Notes under the pieces: model-generated | The model's database searches: none | What the model saw: the letters and a program-made list of their open reading frames with translations, nothing else | Told to the model about the DNA's origin: nothing | Part shown: piece after piece, positions 55,431-62,729 of the stretch | Layout: each line of letters starts with the position of its first letter | Position numbering within the stretch: position 1 is the stretch's first letter | Source of the DNA: DRVV01 sp964487415 | GTDB taxonomy: Archaea; Thermoproteota; Bathyarchaeia; Bathyarchaeales; Bathycorpusculaceae | DNA: 64,000 nt | NCBI GenBank assembly: GCA_964487415.1 | Contig: CAZAPQ010000017.1 | Coordinates: 1-64,000, forward strand | Direction: 5' to 3' | Position numbers and translations under genes: made by a program

Positions 55431-56238
55431 ATATTACCGTCCCACACTCATGCCTTATAGCCGAGGACACAGGGGACCTTATTAGCCCAGAGGAGACTAT
55501 GGCCTCGGGAACTCCCATTTTAATGGCTTCCATTGCCGCGTAAACTTTGGTAATCATGCCTGGACCAATTTTTTGGAGATTCTTTTCAACTTCTGAAACC
55601 GGCATCTTTGGCACAACCTTGCCTTCCAGCATTAGGCCTTCAACATCTGTCAGGAGCACTAGCTTATCCGCTTTAAGGAAGCCCGCCACGTAAGCAGCCG
55701 CCCGATCTGCATCAACGTTAAGCGGCTCGAATTCCTCGCCAAGGGCAACAGGAGCTATGACTGGCACATACTTATTCTCTAATAAAAGTTTAATAACGTG
55801 CGGATTAACTTGGTCTATCTTCCCGGTGTATCCGCCATCAATGACCCTTTTTCGACCCTTTTCGTCAATTATGACTATCTTCTTTTTCCGATTTGCCCGT
55901 ATAATTGAGCCATCTAAACCTGAAAGCCCAACAGCGGGAACTCCGCAACTTTGGAGGGCTAAGACCACCCGTTTATTAATCTTCCCAGCGAGGACCATCA
56001 TGAAAATTTCGACAGTTTCCCTGTCGGTATATCTACTTCGGAATCCCTCAGGCGATATTACAAACATTTGCTCCTTTCCAAGCTTAGTGGCTATTTCTGT
56101 AACTTCGTCGCCCCCACCATGAACAAGGACTAGGCTGTTTTCTAGAGCAAGATTCTTTATGTCCTGGGCAAGATCCGAGGCTGTTATATCTTTTGCTATG
56201 TCGCCTCCAATCTTAACTACAATTAACATTTCCATCAC
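55420..56238 (-). CDS. argB: LysW-linked amino acid kinase (LysZ/ArgB type)
   Basis: Phosphorylates the side-chain carboxylate of the LysW-bound substrate. VVKIGGD near residue 6, VLVHGGGDEVTEIATKLG near residue 37, and NVDADRAAAYVAGFLKADKLVLLTD near residues 180-204 are typical of acetylglutamate-kinase-like proteins. 272 residues from GTG; ATG 56235 or 56229 may be the real start. Overlaps argC by four bases. Confidence 0.9.
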   Translation of the reverse strand: MMEMLIVVKIGGDIAKDITASDLAQDIKNLALENSLVLVHGGGDEVTEIATKLGKEQMFVISPEGFRSRYTDRETVEIFMMVLAGKINKRVVLALQSCGVPAVGLSGLDGSIIRANRKKKIVIIDEKGRKRVIDGGYTGKIDQVNPHVIKLLLENKYVPVIAPVALGEEFEPLNVDADRAAAYVAGFLKADKLVLLTDVEGLMLEGKVVPKMPVSEVEKNLQKIGPGMITKVYAAMEAIKMGVPEAIVSSGLIRSPVSSAIRHECGTVIFGE

Positions 56239-57287
56239 ATCGGATGAAATCCTGGGCTTTCTAGTCCGGTTTTTTCATCAATTCCTAACATTATGTTAAG
56301 GCATTGAACCCCTTGACCCGCAGCGCCTTTCATCAAATTATCTATAGCGGAGAATATGACAAGTCTTCTGGTTCTGGGATCAATCTCGAAGCCAATGTCG
56401 CAGAAATTCGTTCCTATAACAACTTTGGGATCCGGCAGTTGATATAACCCCTTGCGATACTTCACAATCCGTATGAACGGTTCCTTCTCATAAAGCGAAC
56501 GATACATTTTCCAAACCTCGCTGAGGGCCACATCTCTATTTAGGAAAACATGGATTGAAGCCAGGATGCCCCGAACCATGTTGACAGCATGGGGCGTAAA
56601 TGCCACGGTTAAGGGATCCCCTGAAAGCAGGCTTAGCTCTTGCTCAACCTCCGCAATATGCCTGTGGTTTACGACGTTGTACGGGCGGACTCCTCCGAAG
56701 CGTTCCGGATGGTGTGACGCTAAAGATGGCCGAACCCCCGCTCCTGAGGATCCGATTTTCACATCGGCAACTATTCGCCCCTTTTCTATGACACCCGCCT
56801 TAACTACAGGGGCTAAGCCTAAAATCACGGCTGTCGACATACAGCCTGGACACGCCACCAGTTTCGCATTTTTAATTTCTTCCCTATGTAATTCCGCGAG
56901 GCCGTAGACTGCCTCCTTTAGAAGCGCTGGATTGGGGTGCTTCCAGCCATACCACTTGTCGTAATTCTCGGGGTTTTTCAGTCTAAAATCCGCGCTCATG
57001 TCAATTACCTTCAATCCAGCCTCAAGAATTTTTGGAACCAAGGTTACAGCACTGCCATGGGGTGTCGCTGTGAATACTATGTCGCAGTTTTTCACAATTT
57101 CCTGGAGGTTCATGGGTGAAAATTTTAGCTGCGTTAATCCACGCAGATTTGGGTGAACTGTGAAAATGTACTCCCCAGCATACTTATCTGATGTTGCTAT
57201 TGTGACTTCTACCTTTGGATGGAAGATCAGTAGTCGCAGCAATTCCCCGCCAACATATCCTGAACCGCCAATTATTCCAACTCTCAA
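56235..57287 (-). CDS. argC: LysW-linked phosphate reductase (LysY/ArgC type)
   Basis: NADPH-dependent reductase making the LysW-bound semialdehyde. IIGGSGYVGGELLRLL at residues 4-19, catalytic Cys in ACPGCMSTAVILGL near residue 150, and HRHIAEVEQEL near residue 207. 350 residues. It lies 12 bases after the ligase gene. Confidence 0.92.
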   Translation of the reverse strand: MRVGIIGGSGYVGGELLRLLIFHPKVEVTIATSDKYAGEYIFTVHPNLRGLTQLKFSPMNLQEIVKNCDIVFTATPHGSAVTLVPKILEAGLKVIDMSADFRLKNPENYDKWYGWKHPNPALLKEAVYGLAELHREEIKNAKLVACPGCMSTAVILGLAPVVKAGVIEKGRIVADVKIGSSGAGVRPSLASHHPERFGGVRPYNVVNHRHIAEVEQELSLLSGDPLTVAFTPHAVNMVRGILASIHVFLNRDVALSEVWKMYRSLYEKEPFIRIVKYRKGLYQLPDPKVVIGTNFCDIGFEIDPRTRRLVIFSAIDNLMKGAAGQGVQCLNIMLGIDEKTGLESPGFHPM

Positions 57288-57299
57288 TAGCCCAGCCTC

Positions 57300-58478
57300 C
57301 TAGTCTATCATACTTCTAGCGCATGCAAGCAAGTATTCTGCCAAATTAGCCCCTATAGCGAGTCTGGTTTGCTCCCAAAACTCGGGGCATGAATTTGCCT
57401 CATGAAACAGCACATTATCCTTATTCATTTCTACACTCTCATTAATTATTCTCCTTACATTCTCGTACGCTTGGATGCTCCTATACCTTTGAAAGGATTC
57501 CTCAAGTTTTTTGTTCCAACTGGCGAAGTCCTTCTTTTTGGATGCGTCGGCTTTTACAGCTTTAACTTCCCTAAAAGCCCTTGCAAGTTTTTTCAACTCG
57601 CCAACTACATAATTGTCATCTGCGTTTTTGTTGTCATAAACTGGGATCATAGCATCGAGAGCCAACATCCAAGCTTCACAATTTCCTGCAATAATCATAC
57701 CACATTTTGAGGCTAAATCTCTAGCAGCAACGGGCAGGTCCACGTCGAGGACAAAATTTCCAAGGGCTGTGTTCGTTCTGAAATCTTTGAATCCAGCCCT
57801 AGCCATAGCTTTTGGATGGCAGTAAGGCTCTTTTCCCTTTTCCTTGACAACAATTATTCTTAGGTCGTAGAACCATTTTGGAATAAACTCCTGAGCTAAG
57901 ATGCCGACAGGGTTTATTATAGAAGGCCTTGTTTTTCTAAGTATTTTCAAAAGTTCTGCCCTATTTTTGGCGAGTACAACCCCACGGCCATGAGTGCCCG
58001 CATCAGGCTTGACAACAACCATGCCTTTGCCTAATCCTTGTAGCACCAAGTCCGCTATTTCTTCTTCATTACTTATTCTATTTCCGTCCTTTGTCTTTTC
58101 TTGTGCATCGCATGGAACAAAGACTGTTTTGGGCGTCTTAACACCATTTCCACTTAAATGTAGAAGCGTTCTGAATTTGCTAAAGCACAGGAACTCCACG
58201 GATAGCGGGTTTATCGCAATTTTCCCTATAGCATCCAAAAAAGTGGCAGCCATCATCCTACGATTCTTACTTTGAACTCTGTTCAAGACAACTTTTACAT
58301 TTTGTAAAACCTTAGTATGGTCCATTCCTTTACTTTTCAAACCATATCCACATGAGTCTATGCTTATTGAAATTTTACGAAAGGGAATATATGTTAAATC
58401 CACGCCCAGCCTCTGAGCGGTTAGCTTAATGCCCATCTCATCCGTTTCTAAGTAATCGCATAAAAGACCAATACTCAT
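57300..58478 (-). CDS. argX: LysW ligase (LysX/ArgX type ATP-grasp) with a large insertion
   Basis: ATP-grasp ligase that links glutamate or 2-aminoadipate to the C-terminal Glu of LysW. The ATP-binding KPDAGTHGRGVV is near residue 158, EFIPKWFYDLRIIVV near residue 197, and the metal-binding HEANSCPEFWEQTRLAIG near residue 360. It is 392 residues, against about 280 for well-known LysX/ArgX; the extra length is a charged helical stretch of about 90 residues (roughly 265-355) between the last ATP-grasp strands. Context (adjacent lysW and the rest of the operon) makes the role strong; glutamate versus aminoadipate specificity is not readable here. Confidence 0.82.
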   Translation of the reverse strand: MSIGLLCDYLETDEMGIKLTAQRLGVDLTYIPFRKISISIDSCGYGLKSKGMDHTKVLQNVKVVLNRVQSKNRRMMAATFLDAIGKIAINPLSVEFLCFSKFRTLLHLSGNGVKTPKTVFVPCDAQEKTKDGNRISNEEEIADLVLQGLGKGMVVVKPDAGTHGRGVVLAKNRAELLKILRKTRPSIINPVGILAQEFIPKWFYDLRIIVVKEKGKEPYCHPKAMARAGFKDFRTNTALGNFVLDVDLPVAARDLASKCGMIIAGNCEAWMLALDAMIPVYDNKNADDNYVVGELKKLARAFREVKAVKADASKKKDFASWNKKLEESFQRYRSIQAYENVRRIINESVEMNKDNVLFHEANSCPEFWEQTRLAIGANLAEYLLACARSMID

Positions 58479-58483
58479 TTTTC

Positions 58484-58497
58484 AACCTTCTAAGGTT
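58484..58497 (-). promoter_or_regulatory. Palindrome over the ligase ribosome site
   Basis: AACCTTCTAAGGTT, a perfect 14-base palindrome in the 67-base gap after lysW, contains the AAGGTTGA ribosome site of the ligase gene on the minus strand. A 5-bp stem with a four-base loop would hide it, perhaps letting LysW be made in excess over its ligase. Confidence 0.35.
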
Positions 58498-58545
58498 AAG
58501 CTAAAGGACAATTTGGGAAAATAGGAGGGTGAATAGGGGTTGGGG

Positions 58546-58728
58546 TTACTCGCCCCAATCCTCACCCTCAATTATAAGTTCTCTAACTTCTACAGAATCT
58601 CCGTTTACTTCGACTACTTCAAGTTCCAGACCGCAGCAGGGGCAACTTAAGACTTCCCCGCGCAGAACCTCGTCTGAAACATCCAGCTCTGAATCGCAGT
58701 CGGGACATTTCGCTGTTTTCATTTTCAT
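58546..58728 (-). CDS. lysW: Amino-group carrier protein LysW
   Basis: 60-residue acidic carrier on which ornithine or lysine intermediates are built. A zinc ribbon is formed by CPDCDSELD (7-15) and CPCCGLELEV (29-38), and the protein ends in the diagnostic EDWGE, whose terminal Glu gamma-carboxyl is the attachment point. The ATG at 58728 follows AAGGTGA closely; a 13-codon upstream extension is possible but unlikely. First gene of the operon running down to 53138. Confidence 0.93.
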   Translation of the reverse strand: MKMKTAKCPDCDSELDVSDEVLRGEVLSCPCCGLELEVVEVNGDSVEVRELIIEGEDWGE

Positions 58729-58783
58729 ATTCACCTTAAATTGGGGTCTTGTTAGCGACAAGCTCACTTTTAACCTTTACGGC

Positions 58784-58826
58784 GTAACTGTTACAAAGAG
58801 AAACTTTTCATGTTCCAAATGGTACA
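58784..58826. promoter_or_regulatory. Operator-like repeat between lysW and the second aconitase pair
   Basis: Contains GTAAC-T-GTTAC (58784-58794), TGTTACA (58789-58795), and ATGTTCCAAATGGTACA (58810-58826), matching 16 of 17 bases of the copy at 52512. It lies upstream of the TATA-like AAGGTTAAAAG of lysW and about 36 bases before the TATA box of the plus-strand gene, so one regulator could act on both. Confidence 0.55.
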
Positions 58827-58861
58827 TTAATATGGAGACGAGGAAATTCATGGGAAGACAC

Positions 58862-58873
58862 GCTTATATATAA
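58862..58873 (+). promoter_or_regulatory. TATA box of the second aconitase-family operon
   Basis: CTTATATATAAG, a palindromic TATA element, predicts a start near 58898 and a short leader before the ATG at 58933. Confidence 0.55.
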
Positions 58874-58932
58874 GGGCGGGGCGTGTTTTACCCTAATCTT
58901 CATTCAATAAAGTGCATAGAAGTGAATGGGGG

Positions 58933-60144
58933 ATGGCCACAGCAGCCGAGAAAATGCTCGCCAAGGCCTCGGATACCAAGCGTGTTGATCCCGGCGAATT
59001 TGTAGTGGCGAACGTTGACTTCGTGTTTGCCCATGATGGAACAGCCCCGCTGATGATAGATGTTATCAATGAGTTTCAGGTAAAAACGCTTAAACTCGCC
59101 AGTAAAAGTGCCCTTTTTATTGACCATGCAGCACCAAGCCCCTCCGTGCAGTCTTCAATTTTACACAAGAAAATGCGGGAATTTGCAGCAAAACATGGCA
59201 TTAGGCTTTTTGAAGCTGGAGAGGGCATCTGTCACCAAGTGGTTATGGATCATGGATTCGCCAAGCCTGGCAATATTGTCGTCGGCGCAGACTCGCATAC
59301 AACTATTCACGGGGCAGTAGGCGCATTTGCCGTTGGCGTCGGAAGCACGGACGCAGCTTTCGCCCTAGCATCTGGGAAACTCTGGTTCAAGGTGCCGGAA
59401 AGCATTAAGATAACCTTAAAAGGCAAGCTCGCCCCGGGAGTGCTGTCAAAGGATATAGCTTTAGCCTTGCTCAAAGAATTGGGCACGGATGGAGCCAACT
59501 ATATGGCCATTGAATATCATGATGAACTCTCGCCTAAACTCTCTACTTCTTCAAGGGCCACCATCTCCAACCTCTCCGCCGAAATGGGGGCCAAGGCGGG
59601 CGTCTTCCCAGCAGAACCATTCATCCCCGACAATGACGCAAATTACATTAAAGAAATCGATTTGGACTGCAGCATCCTTGAACCCCTAATAGCGAAGCCG
59701 CCATTACCCTCTAACGTTGTACCTGTCTCAGAGCTTGAGGACATGGAAGTGGATGAGGTGTTCATAGGAAGTTGCACCAACGGCAGGTTAGAAGATTTAG
59801 AGATTGCAGCTAGAATATTGAAGGGAAAACATGTGAAAGAAGATGTGCGCTGCATTGTGATACCTGCCTCCAAAAATGTCTACATAAGGGCTTTAGAAAA
59901 GGGAATAATAGAAACTTTAGCAAAAGCGGGTTGCACGATAGGGCCGCCTACATGCGGACCATGTGTAGGCGCCCATATGGGACTCCTAGGCCCAGAAGAG
60001 GTGGCTGTTTCAACAGCCAACAGAAACTTTACAGGGCGAATGGGCGATCCGACCGCCAAGATATTTTTAGCCAGCCCGGCGACGGCTGCTGCCACCGCCT
60101 TAGAGGGGCGTATTGCTGACCCTAGAAGGTATATGGAGGGATGA
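58933..60144 (+). CDS. Aconitase-family large subunit, second paralogue (homoaconitase or isopropylmalate isomerase type)
   Basis: 403 residues, closely like leuC. GADSHTTIHGAVGAFAVGVGSTD near residue 120; [4Fe-4S] ligands in GSCTNGRLEDLEIAARIL near residue 283 and GPPTCGPCVGAHMG near residue 342. The start is taken at ATG 58933 (MATAAEKMLAKASD); GTG 58912 adds seven residues. It is divergent from lysW. Homoaconitase would fit a LysW lysine pathway, but a complete DAP operon makes that redundant, so the substrate is left open. Confidence 0.82.
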   Translation: MATAAEKMLAKASDTKRVDPGEFVVANVDFVFAHDGTAPLMIDVINEFQVKTLKLASKSALFIDHAAPSPSVQSSILHKKMREFAAKHGIRLFEAGEGICHQVVMDHGFAKPGNIVVGADSHTTIHGAVGAFAVGVGSTDAAFALASGKLWFKVPESIKITLKGKLAPGVLSKDIALALLKELGTDGANYMAIEYHDELSPKLSTSSRATISNLSAEMGAKAGVFPAEPFIPDNDANYIKEIDLDCSILEPLIAKPPLPSNVVPVSELEDMEVDEVFIGSCTNGRLEDLEIAARILKGKHVKEDVRCIVIPASKNVYIRALEKGIIETLAKAGCTIGPPTCGPCVGAHMGLLGPEEVAVSTANRNFTGRMGDPTAKIFLASPATAAATALEGRIADPRRYMEG

Positions 60145-60148
60145 GCAC

Positions 60149-60646
60149 TTGAGGGGAAAAGCCATCAAGCTTGGGGATGACATAAACACGGATCTTGTAA
60201 TAGCGGGAAGATACAAGTTCCGCTCCGTAACTATTGAGGATATGGCAAAACATATTTTCGAGGATCTAGATCCAACACTGGCCGCCAGAATTAAACCAGG
60301 CGACATAATTGTTGCAGGCAAAAACTTTGGATGCGGGTCTAGCAGAGAGCAGGCTCCAAGGGTAATGGTTACTGCAGGCATATCCGCTGTTATAGCCAAG
60401 TCCTTTGCCAGGATCTTCTTCAGAAACTCAATAAATGTGGGCCTACCAGCAATAGCTGTTGATCCAACATTCATAGACTCAACATCGGACGGCGACGTTC
60501 TGGAAATAAACCTTAAGGAAAGCACCGTAAAAAACGTTACAAAAGGATTAGTAATGAATTTTAAACCCTTCCCACCCCAGCTTAGGGAAATAATAGAGGC
60601 CGGAGGACTAGTGCCCTACGTAAAAAAGAAGGGCATACTCCTATAA
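60149..60646 (+). CDS. Aconitase-family small subunit, second paralogue
   Basis: 165 residues paired with the preceding large subunit. DDINTDLVIAGRYKFRS (residues 10-26) carries the specificity loop YKFR, unlike the YLVL of the leuD product in this window. GKNFGCGSSREQAP lies near residue 53. The TTG at 60149 is used because GGAGGG lies just upstream; an ATG at 60113 would overlap the large subunit by 32 bases. Methanogen homoaconitase small subunits have YLRT at this loop, so neither reference loop matches exactly. Confidence 0.82.
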   Translation: MRGKAIKLGDDINTDLVIAGRYKFRSVTIEDMAKHIFEDLDPTLAARIKPGDIIVAGKNFGCGSSREQAPRVMVTAGISAVIAKSFARIFFRNSINVGLPAIAVDPTFIDSTSDGDVLEINLKESTVKNVTKGLVMNFKPFPPQLREIIEAGGLVPYVKKKGILL

Positions 60647-60849
60647 AAACGGCTGAATGATAAAAGAATACTAGGGGGAGCACCCCGGCTCTCTGTGTCT
60701 ATATTTATCCTCCTTAAGCAACCTATGCTATGTCATCTTCGAAGTTGAAATCTGACAAAAAGACATTTTATAACAAATAACATTCATCCTTCCAAAATAT
60801 CATTTTTATACGTTATAGCGTCTTTCGCTAACGAAAGGAGAAAGGAGAA
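60647..60849. other. Intergenic region with promoter and ribosome-site hairpin
   Basis: No gene is seen. A TATA-like ATTTTTATACG lies near 60803-60812. CTTTCG-CTAA-CGAAAG (60822-60837) forms a perfect 6-bp hairpin whose 3' arm overlaps the first of two tandem AAAGGAG ribosome sites before the small secreted-protein gene. Confidence 0.4.
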
Positions 60850-61128
60850 ATGGAAAGCAGCACCCTCAAAGTATTGCTTATCATCACAGCCCTAACGGCA
60901 GACTCGATTATGCTCTACAACAACATACAAACATCCATGGAGAAGCTAAATCAGCAATTCAACAACATCATGACACAAACAATAGGCTTCTTAGATAACG
61001 CATGGGAAACAGCCAAAAAATTCCAAGACCCAAACTACAATTATAACGCATCAGAGCTAGGAAACTTTACAATACCAGAACTACACGTAATAAACCCCAC
61101 TGAAACAAATTCCACAGGCAACCCATAG
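60850..61128 (+). CDS. Small secreted or membrane-anchored protein, unknown function
   Basis: 92 residues. A hydrophobic N-terminal segment (about residues 6-22) could be a signal peptide or anchor; the rest is hydrophilic and Asn/Gln rich, with an amphipathic part at 27-60. Three N-glycosylation-type sequons (Asn66, Asn72, Asn87) suit an extracellular domain. Tandem GGAGAAAGGAG ribosome sites support the ATG at 60850. I do not recognise a family. It is followed after 16 bases by a membrane protein and may be cotranscribed. Confidence 0.6.
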   Translation: MESSTLKVLLIITALTADSIMLYNNIQTSMEKLNQQFNNIMTQTIGFLDNAWETAKKFQDPNYNYNASELGNFTIPELHVINPTETNSTGNP

Positions 61129-61144
61129 AATCAAAATAAGACAC

Positions 61145-61615
61145 ATGCTGGGGAATAGGTTTACATATCGGTTCAAATTCAATTTATGTATGCTTGATGT
61201 GATAACACTCAACACATGCAAAATATTTCTTGTTCTTTCAGTGGTCTATCCTGTTTATAAGATTCTAAACAAAAGAAAATTGCGAGAAGGATCCAACTCC
61301 TATAGCACTACAAAACGAGTTTTATATCAACTACACGTTAATGGTTCCAAAGTGGCAGTGATATTTGGATTCATACACGGGATAATAATATCTCAAATAG
61401 ACCAGATATATACGATTACAGGATGGCTTTTCGGGATCTTGATGGTCATTCAAATGGGGCTAGGAACCTTTCTCAGCATCAAAACCAAATCTAAACCCAT
61501 GAACAGGGAAGATAATGTTAAATGGAGAAAGATACGAATAATTAAATGGATTTTGACAATGCTGGTTTTTCTAGCTCTTGCCTTGCATTATCTATTATCT
61601 GACTGGTTATTATAA
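61145..61615 (+). CDS. Four-helix membrane protein, unknown (weakly b561-like)
   Basis: 156 residues with four likely transmembrane helices at about 20-40, 68-84, 92-110 and 131-152. His78 in helix 2 and His148 in helix 4 are buried in hydrophobic sequence, an arrangement that in cytochrome b561-like proteins can bind heme b, but this is only suggestive. The start may instead be Met16 (61190), which lies just before helix 1. No ribosome site decides. It lies outside the tRNA-bounded islet. Confidence 0.5.
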   Translation: MLGNRFTYRFKFNLCMLDVITLNTCKIFLVLSVVYPVYKILNKRKLREGSNSYSTTKRVLYQLHVNGSKVAVIFGFIHGIIISQIDQIYTITGWLFGILMVIQMGLGTFLSIKTKSKPMNREDNVKWRKIRIIKWILTMLVFLALALHYLLSDWLL

Positions 61616-61662
61616 CTGGAATTGTGCGCAATTAATGATTTAAACATCCTCCTAGAGTTTGG

Positions 61663-61679
61663 CGCCGGGGAGGGGATTT
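61663..61679. repeat. Distal 17-bp copy of the tRNA-Ser 3' end (att-like)
   Basis: CGCCGGGGAGGGGATTT, identical and in the same orientation to 62713-62729. It equals the last 17 bases of the tRNA gene on the minus strand (part of the T arm plus the acceptor strand and discriminator). No other part of a tRNA surrounds it. Confidence 0.75.
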
Positions 61680-61703
61680 CAGCACCAATTTACCAGTAAA
61701 AGA

Positions 61704-62237
61704 TTATATACATTTATCTGGGAATCTTTCTATTTCTCTAAGCATCCTCGCCAACAACTTTGGTTCAATCCTAAAGCCTTTGCTTACAAGCGTCAACAAT
61801 ATTTCTTTTGCTTCAGCCTTGCCCAGTAATTTTTCCCTTAAGGCTCTCATTATTACGTAAAATGTCCCTTTGACTTTTAGACCCAATGTTTCAGCGAATG
61901 CTCTCCCACTAGATTCATCCATCAATAGCAGCGTGCCAATTTTACGTGCCAGCAGTATCGCTTGCGCCTCTCCTAAATGAATTTCAAAGGCATGTTCCAT
62001 CATTTTTTCACAGAGCTTAATCTCGTTTTCATTTAGTTTTACGATCTTCATCCAGCCTTGTTCGATACATTCTTTTATTGCAAGCGCGTCGCTAAATCCT
62101 TCTTTCAAGCCCATCTCAACAGCTTCTCTGTAAACCTCTTCTGGAATAATTACCTCGCCGAAAAGTTTTTTGAGCAACATTATTCTGCCTATTTTTGAGA
62201 GCCATATCAGCGGGCTTGTGTTGGAGACTATAGGCAA
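61704..62237 (-). CDS. PIN-like DUF3368 toxin
   Basis: 177 residues of the DUF3368 family, PIN-fold ribonuclease-like toxins. The start SNTSPLIWLSKIGR (residues 5-18) is the family signature; HLGEAQAILLARK near residue 92 and LLMDESSGRAFAETLGLKVKGT near residue 108 supply acidic residues expected at the active site. It follows the antitoxin by 16 bases, the usual antitoxin-first order. The pair lies within the tRNA-bounded islet. Confidence 0.82.
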   Translation of the reverse strand: MPIVSNTSPLIWLSKIGRIMLLKKLFGEVIIPEEVYREAVEMGLKEGFSDALAIKECIEQGWMKIVKLNENEIKLCEKMMEHAFEIHLGEAQAILLARKIGTLLLMDESSGRAFAETLGLKVKGTFYVIMRALREKLLGKAEAKEILLTLVSKGFRIEPKLLARMLREIERFPDKCI

Positions 62238-62253
62238 GGGGGCTTTTCCTCGC

Positions 62254-62547
62254 TTAAGCCTTCACATCCTCTTCTAAATCGTGTTCTGAGTATTGTATCA
62301 GAACGCCTTTCTCAACTAAAATCTTGTAGAAGCCCCACAATGATACTCCAGCTAGTTGAGCTGCCTTCCAGCCAGTGATTTGCCCTTTTCGATAAAGCTC
62401 AACAGCGTGATTTATATTCTTTTCTTTAACACCGTTTTCCAGAATCTCGCGTATTAAAGCCGATCTGTTTTTTCCTTCTCTATCCGCTAATTCGCGGAGT
62501 TTCTTTATGGTCTCGCGAGGTAATCTTAGGCTGATCGTCTCAGACAA
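62254..62547 (-). CDS. Ribbon-helix-helix / UPF0175 antitoxin
   Basis: 97 residues. The N-terminal ETISLRLPRETIKKLRELAD is a ribbon-helix-helix DNA-binding motif; the C-terminal GQITGWKAAQLAGVSLWGFYK (about 55-77) is the UPF0175-type helical segment common in antitoxins of DUF3368 toxins. TTG 62547 is chosen because GGTGAT lies upstream; GTG 62556 adds three residues. A palindrome at its promoter suggests autorepression by the antitoxin or the complex. Confidence 0.8.
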   Translation of the reverse strand: MSETISLRLPRETIKKLRELADREGKNRSALIREILENGVKEKNINHAVELYRKGQITGWKAAQLAGVSLWGFYKILVEKGVLIQYSEHDLEEDVKA

Positions 62548-62558
62548 GAAAATCACCG

Positions 62559-62584
62559 TAATACAATATATATTAATTGTATTA
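62559..62584. promoter_or_regulatory. Antitoxin operator palindrome
   Basis: TAATACAAT (62559-62567) and ATTGTATTA (62576-62584) form a perfect 9+9 inverted repeat with an eight-base AT spacer. It covers the expected start site of the toxin-antitoxin transcript and touches its TATA-like TTTATATAATA. Confidence 0.6.
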
Positions 62585-62712
62585 TATAAACTATGCTGAA
62601 CTCATGTGCTTTTCTTACGAAGGAATACGGTACTTGCAACTGTTCATCTTTAAGTTGTTGAATACCCTTCCTCAAGGGAACCGACTCGAACGAATCTTAA
62701 ATGGTATAACGA

Positions 62713-62729
62713 CGCCGGGGAGGGGATTT
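62713..62729. repeat. Proximal 17-bp att-like repeat within the tRNA-Ser gene
   Basis: Same 17 bases as 61663-61679. Its left end coincides exactly with the tRNA discriminator base, the usual edge for integrases that target tRNA 3' ends. Confidence 0.75.

Larger units (their letters stand above)
61663..62729. mobile_element. tRNA-bounded integrated islet carrying a toxin-antitoxin pair
   Basis: A roughly 1.05-kb segment starts exactly at the 3' end of a tRNA-Ser gene and ends at a 17-bp copy of that end, the footprint of site-specific integration that restores the tRNA. It holds only a PIN-like toxin, its RHH antitoxin and their promoter. No integrase is present, so it is either a decayed remnant or was moved by an enzyme encoded elsewhere. 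Confidence 0.6.
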
